Source of the DNA: Gemmatimonadaceae bacterium
GTDB lineage: Bacteria; Gemmatimonadota; Gemmatimonadetes; Gemmatimonadales; Gemmatimonadaceae
Direction of reading: 5' to 3'
Length of the DNA stretch: 64,000 bases
Assembly (NCBI GenBank): GCA_036003045.1
Contig: DASYSS010000047.1
Coordinates: forward strand, 1 to 64,000
The stretch's first letter is position 1, and every line of letters begins with the position of its first letter. This document shows, piece after piece, positions 61,736-64,000 of this stretch. A model generated the notes under the pieces. The model had not been told where the DNA came from and did not search any database. It saw only the letters and a list, made by a program, of their open reading frames with translations. The position numbers and the translations under genes were made by a program.

Positions 61736-63739
61736 TCAGCGAACGCGCATCACGTCTTCGACGGCGCCGGCGTTGCCGGTGCCGAGCAGCTCGATGACCT
61801 CGCGCAGCGACGCGCGCTCGCCGGGAAACGCGAAACGCGAGAGCGCGTCGTCGACCGACAGCCACTCGAATCGCTGATGCTCGGCGCCGATCGCGACCGA
61901 CGCCGGTTCGGCGACGAACGCGGCGAAGACGACCGCCAGCTGCACCGTCTGCAAGCGACGCAGGTAGAACGGCTGCACTCGCACGACGTAGAGCCGCTCG
62001 GCAGTCAGCCCGGTCTCTTCGCGAAGCTCGCGCAACGCGGCGTCGTCGGGCTCCTCTCCCTCCTCGATGTGGCCGTGTACGGGCTCCCACGCCGAGGGAC
62101 AGCGGGTGTCGTTCCCGCGCTGCAGCGCGAGCACTCGCCAGCCCGACGCGAGCGGGCGCGCGACGTAGACGTCGACCGTGCCGACTTCGATGCGTGTCAT
62201 GGGCAGGAACCTACCCGGCTCCGGCGCGCGCGGGCGGTCGGCCTCGTCGGGCGTGGCCACGCGACGGATCTCGTCCGCCGTCGTGCGCCCGGCGTTCGCG
62301 TGGGCCATTCCCGACCCCCACAGCGAGCGCATGCCGTCGCTTCGCGCGGCCTCCGCGACGCGCTCGGTGGGTTCCCCGGCGGCTACGCACCGCTCGAACT
62401 CCGGCGTCGCGACGAGCACCTCGGCGATCGCCAGACGGCCGTGGAAGCCTGAGCCGCCGCACTCCCCACACGAGCTGGAGTCCACCCCGCGACACGACGC
62501 ACAGAGACGCCGCGCGAGTCGCTGCGCGAGCACGCCCTTTACCGCCGTGGCGATCTTGTAGCTCGCAACGCCGATGTCGATCAGTCGCGTGACGGCGCTC
62601 GGTGCGTCGTTCGTGTGGAGCGTGGACAGCACGAGGTGTCCGGTCAGCGAAGCCTGGATGGCGATCTCCGCGGTTTCGCGGTCGCGAATTTCACCGATCA
62701 GCACGACGTCGGGGTCCTGCCGCATGATCGAGCGGAGCGCGGTCGCGAACGTGAGCCCGGCCTTTTCGTTGACCTGCACCTGCACGATCCCCGGAAGCCG
62801 GTACTCGATCGGGTCTTCGACGGTGACGATGTTCACGCCTCGCTCTTTGATGCGGCGCAGCGCGGCGTAGAGTGTGGTCGTCTTGCCCGAACCTGTCGGA
62901 CCGGTCACGAGAATCAGCCCTTCGCGCGACTGAAGCAGGCGCTCGATGCGTTCCAGCTCCTCGCCGTGGAACCCCATACCGTCGAGCGTCGGGACGGTGG
63001 CGCGGCCGTCGAGCACGCGGATGACGACCTTTTCGCCGTGCGAAGCGGGGAGTGTCGAGACGCGCAGGTCCACCGCGGCGCCGTTGATCGCCACCCGCGC
63101 ACGCCCGTCCTGCGGTCGAAGACGGTCGGCGATGTCGAGGCCGGAGAGAATCTTGATTCGCGATACGAGCGCGGGGCCGAGTGTGCGCGGCAGGGTTCGC
63201 ACGACGGCGAGGACGCCGTCGACGCGGTGGCGCACGGCGATCCCCCGCTCTTCGGTCTCGATGTGAATGTCGCTCGCGCGGCTCGAGATGCCGGCCGCGA
63301 GCAGCTCGTCGACGAGCGCGCTCACGGTCGCCGCCGTGTCGTTCCCCGGGATCGGCGGCGCCGCGTCCGACTCGCCGCGCAGGTGCTCGACTTCGACGGA
63401 CGGCTCAGCGTTTCGCTCCATCGAGTCGCCCGCGTACACCTCATCGATGCGCCGAGCGATCGCCGCAGCGGCGGCCATCGCCAGACGAATGCGCCGTCCG
63501 CTGGCGAACCCGAGTGTGCGTTCGCAGTCCACATCGAGTGGATCCGCGGTCGCGATGACCAGCTCGTGCTCCGTCGCGGCCAGCGGCAGCACGTGGAACC
63601 GCCTCGCCCACTTCTCTGGGACGAGGGCGACAGCCTGGTCGCTGACGCGGTTCAGGTCCGCAATGGGAAGCCGAAAGCGCGATGCGAGGGTCTCGACATC
63701 CTGCGCAATCGGTGTCGGGAAGACGGATTGAATGTCCAC
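61736..63739 (-). CDS. PilB/GspE-type ATPase fused to a Nudix hydrolase domain
   Basis: The 667-aa protein starts at GTG 63739. About 1-110 is a MshEN/T2SSE-N domain. The secretion ATPase follows: GPTGSGKTTTLYAAL (Walker A), VEDPIEY (Asp box), DVVLIGEIRDRETAEIA (Walker B) and HTNDAPSAVTRL (His box), then the four-cysteine CASC/CGEC zinc motif. From about residue 514, after a Pro-rich linker, a Nudix domain has a perfect Nudix box GHIEEGEEPDDAALRELREE followed by TGL. PilB drives type IV pilus assembly. Fusion to a nucleotide-pyrophosphatase domain is unusual. An internal ATG at 62200 could start the Nudix part alone. The distance from pilD (26063) is large. Confidence 0.85.
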   Translation of the reverse strand: MDIQSVFPTPIAQDVETLASRFRLPIADLNRVSDQAVALVPEKWARRFHVLPLAATEHELVIATADPLDVDCERTLGFASGRRIRLAMAAAAAIARRIDEVYAGDSMERNAEPSVEVEHLRGESDAAPPIPGNDTAATVSALVDELLAAGISSRASDIHIETEERGIAVRHRVDGVLAVVRTLPRTLGPALVSRIKILSGLDIADRLRPQDGRARVAINGAAVDLRVSTLPASHGEKVVIRVLDGRATVPTLDGMGFHGEELERIERLLQSREGLILVTGPTGSGKTTTLYAALRRIKERGVNIVTVEDPIEYRLPGIVQVQVNEKAGLTFATALRSIMRQDPDVVLIGEIRDRETAEIAIQASLTGHLVLSTLHTNDAPSAVTRLIDIGVASYKIATAVKGVLAQRLARRLCASCRGVDSSSCGECGGSGFHGRLAIAEVLVATPEFERCVAAGEPTERVAEAARSDGMRSLWGSGMAHANAGRTTADEIRRVATPDEADRPRAPEPGRFLPMTRIEVGTVDVYVARPLASGWRVLALQRGNDTRCPSAWEPVHGHIEEGEEPDDAALRELREETGLTAERLYVVRVQPFYLRRLQTVQLAVVFAAFVAEPASVAIGAEHQRFEWLSVDDALSRFAFPGERASLREVIELLGTGNAGAVEDVMRVR

Positions 63740-63800
63740 GCCGACAACATCAGCCGTGCGCGGTCCCGTGCGTCACCCAATTCGCGCGGTGCCGATCGTG

Positions 63801-63961
63801 CTGTTGCAGGTGAGAGGGACGCAACACGAACGCGGAAACGCGCGGATCTGTACTGCCAATTCCGCGGATGAAGTTTTAAAAAGAACAAAGCCGCGAGCAT
63901 CGCTTCGAATCATTGAGCATCCGCGTTCGAGCTGTTCCTGGCGGTCAGCCGAACCGTCTGC
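63801..63961. repeat. CGCGGAT-word intergenic region, related to 25905-26025
   Basis: Words such as CGCGGATCTG, TTCCGCGGATGAA, CATCCGCG and GCCGCG, with an AT-rich TTTTAAAAAGAAC stretch in between, resemble the core at 25905-26025. It is non-coding. It separates the PilB fusion gene from the partial gene at the window's end. Confidence 0.5.
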
Positions 63962-64000
63962 TTAAAAGATGCTCCAGAACTCACGGCTCACGTCGATGTT
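63962..64000 (-). CDS. C-terminal end of a gene running off the right edge
   Basis: On the minus strand a frame enters from the right edge, reads NIDVSREFWSIF and stops at TAA (63962-63964). The word use is gene-like, and the stop is followed by repeat-type intergenic sequence, so it is plausibly the end of a protein. Twelve residues are too few for any family call. Confidence 0.35.
   Translation of the reverse strand, partial: NIDVSREFWSIF

Overview
The window is 64 kb of GC-rich (roughly two-thirds G+C), gene-dense DNA from a Gram-negative chromosome. Two tandem SusC/RagA–SusD/RagB pairs, outer-membrane and lipoprotein genes, and high-GC codon use together fit Gemmatimonadota (Gemmatimonadaceae-like) better than Bacteroidota. 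That assignment is inference. No CRISPR array, prophage, insertion sequence or rRNA was seen; the only RNA gene is a tRNA-Leu(UAG). Most of the window is core chromosome.

Layout. 1-2.3 kb: a secreted partial protein, an M23 peptidase and a small glycine-zipper membrane protein. 2.3-12.3 kb: two SusD-SusC nutrient-uptake pairs on the minus strand. 12.6-19.3 kb: a minus-strand translation cluster ffh-rpsP-rimM-trmD-[GT-C/TPR membrane protein]-rplS-rnhB. 19.4-25.8 kb: lon1, then a coupled operon of a one-AAA-domain Clp-type ATPase, a Zn-peptidase-like lipoprotein and a DUF445 protein. 26-28.6 kb: prepilin peptidase, a SpoU/TrmH methyltransferase and an M48 protease. 28.5-32.5 kb: purine salvage (5'-nucleotidase, beta-grasp-like small protein, adenosine deaminase, purine nucleoside phosphorylase). 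32.6-41.7 kb: uridine kinase-PhoB-PhoR, then Ppx, Ppk, Pit and a DUF47 Pit partner, i.e. a phosphate/polyphosphate locus. 41.8-46.6 kb: rhomboid protease, DnaK, HtrA. 46.7-52 kb: a five-gene, translationally coupled cassette of three pilin-like secreted proteins, a PapD-like chaperone and a large barrel-like protein. 52.3-53.5 kb: lipoprotein, tRNA-Leu, small outer-membrane protein. 53.6-60.8 kb: tig-clpP-clpX-lon2-engB-lipoprotein. 60.9-64 kb: a hexapeptide acyltransferase, a PilB/GspE ATPase fused to a Nudix domain, and the end of one more gene.

Proteostasis is the recurring theme: two Lon, ClpXP, a Clp-like ATPase, trigger factor, DnaK, HtrA, rhomboid, M48 and M23. Many neighbouring genes overlap by 4 bases (ATGA or GTGA), so translational coupling is common.

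The most unusual material is (1) the chaperone plus barrel plus pilin cassette, whose central protein is not a standard usher; (2) clusters of short degenerate tandem units, usually in inverted pairs, each with its own sequence and mostly lying just after stop codons; (3) a TAGCTT-N6-ATG arrangement before several genes that suggests leaderless transcripts, including one whose -10-like box sits in the T-tract of a terminator; and (4) a PilB-Nudix fusion.
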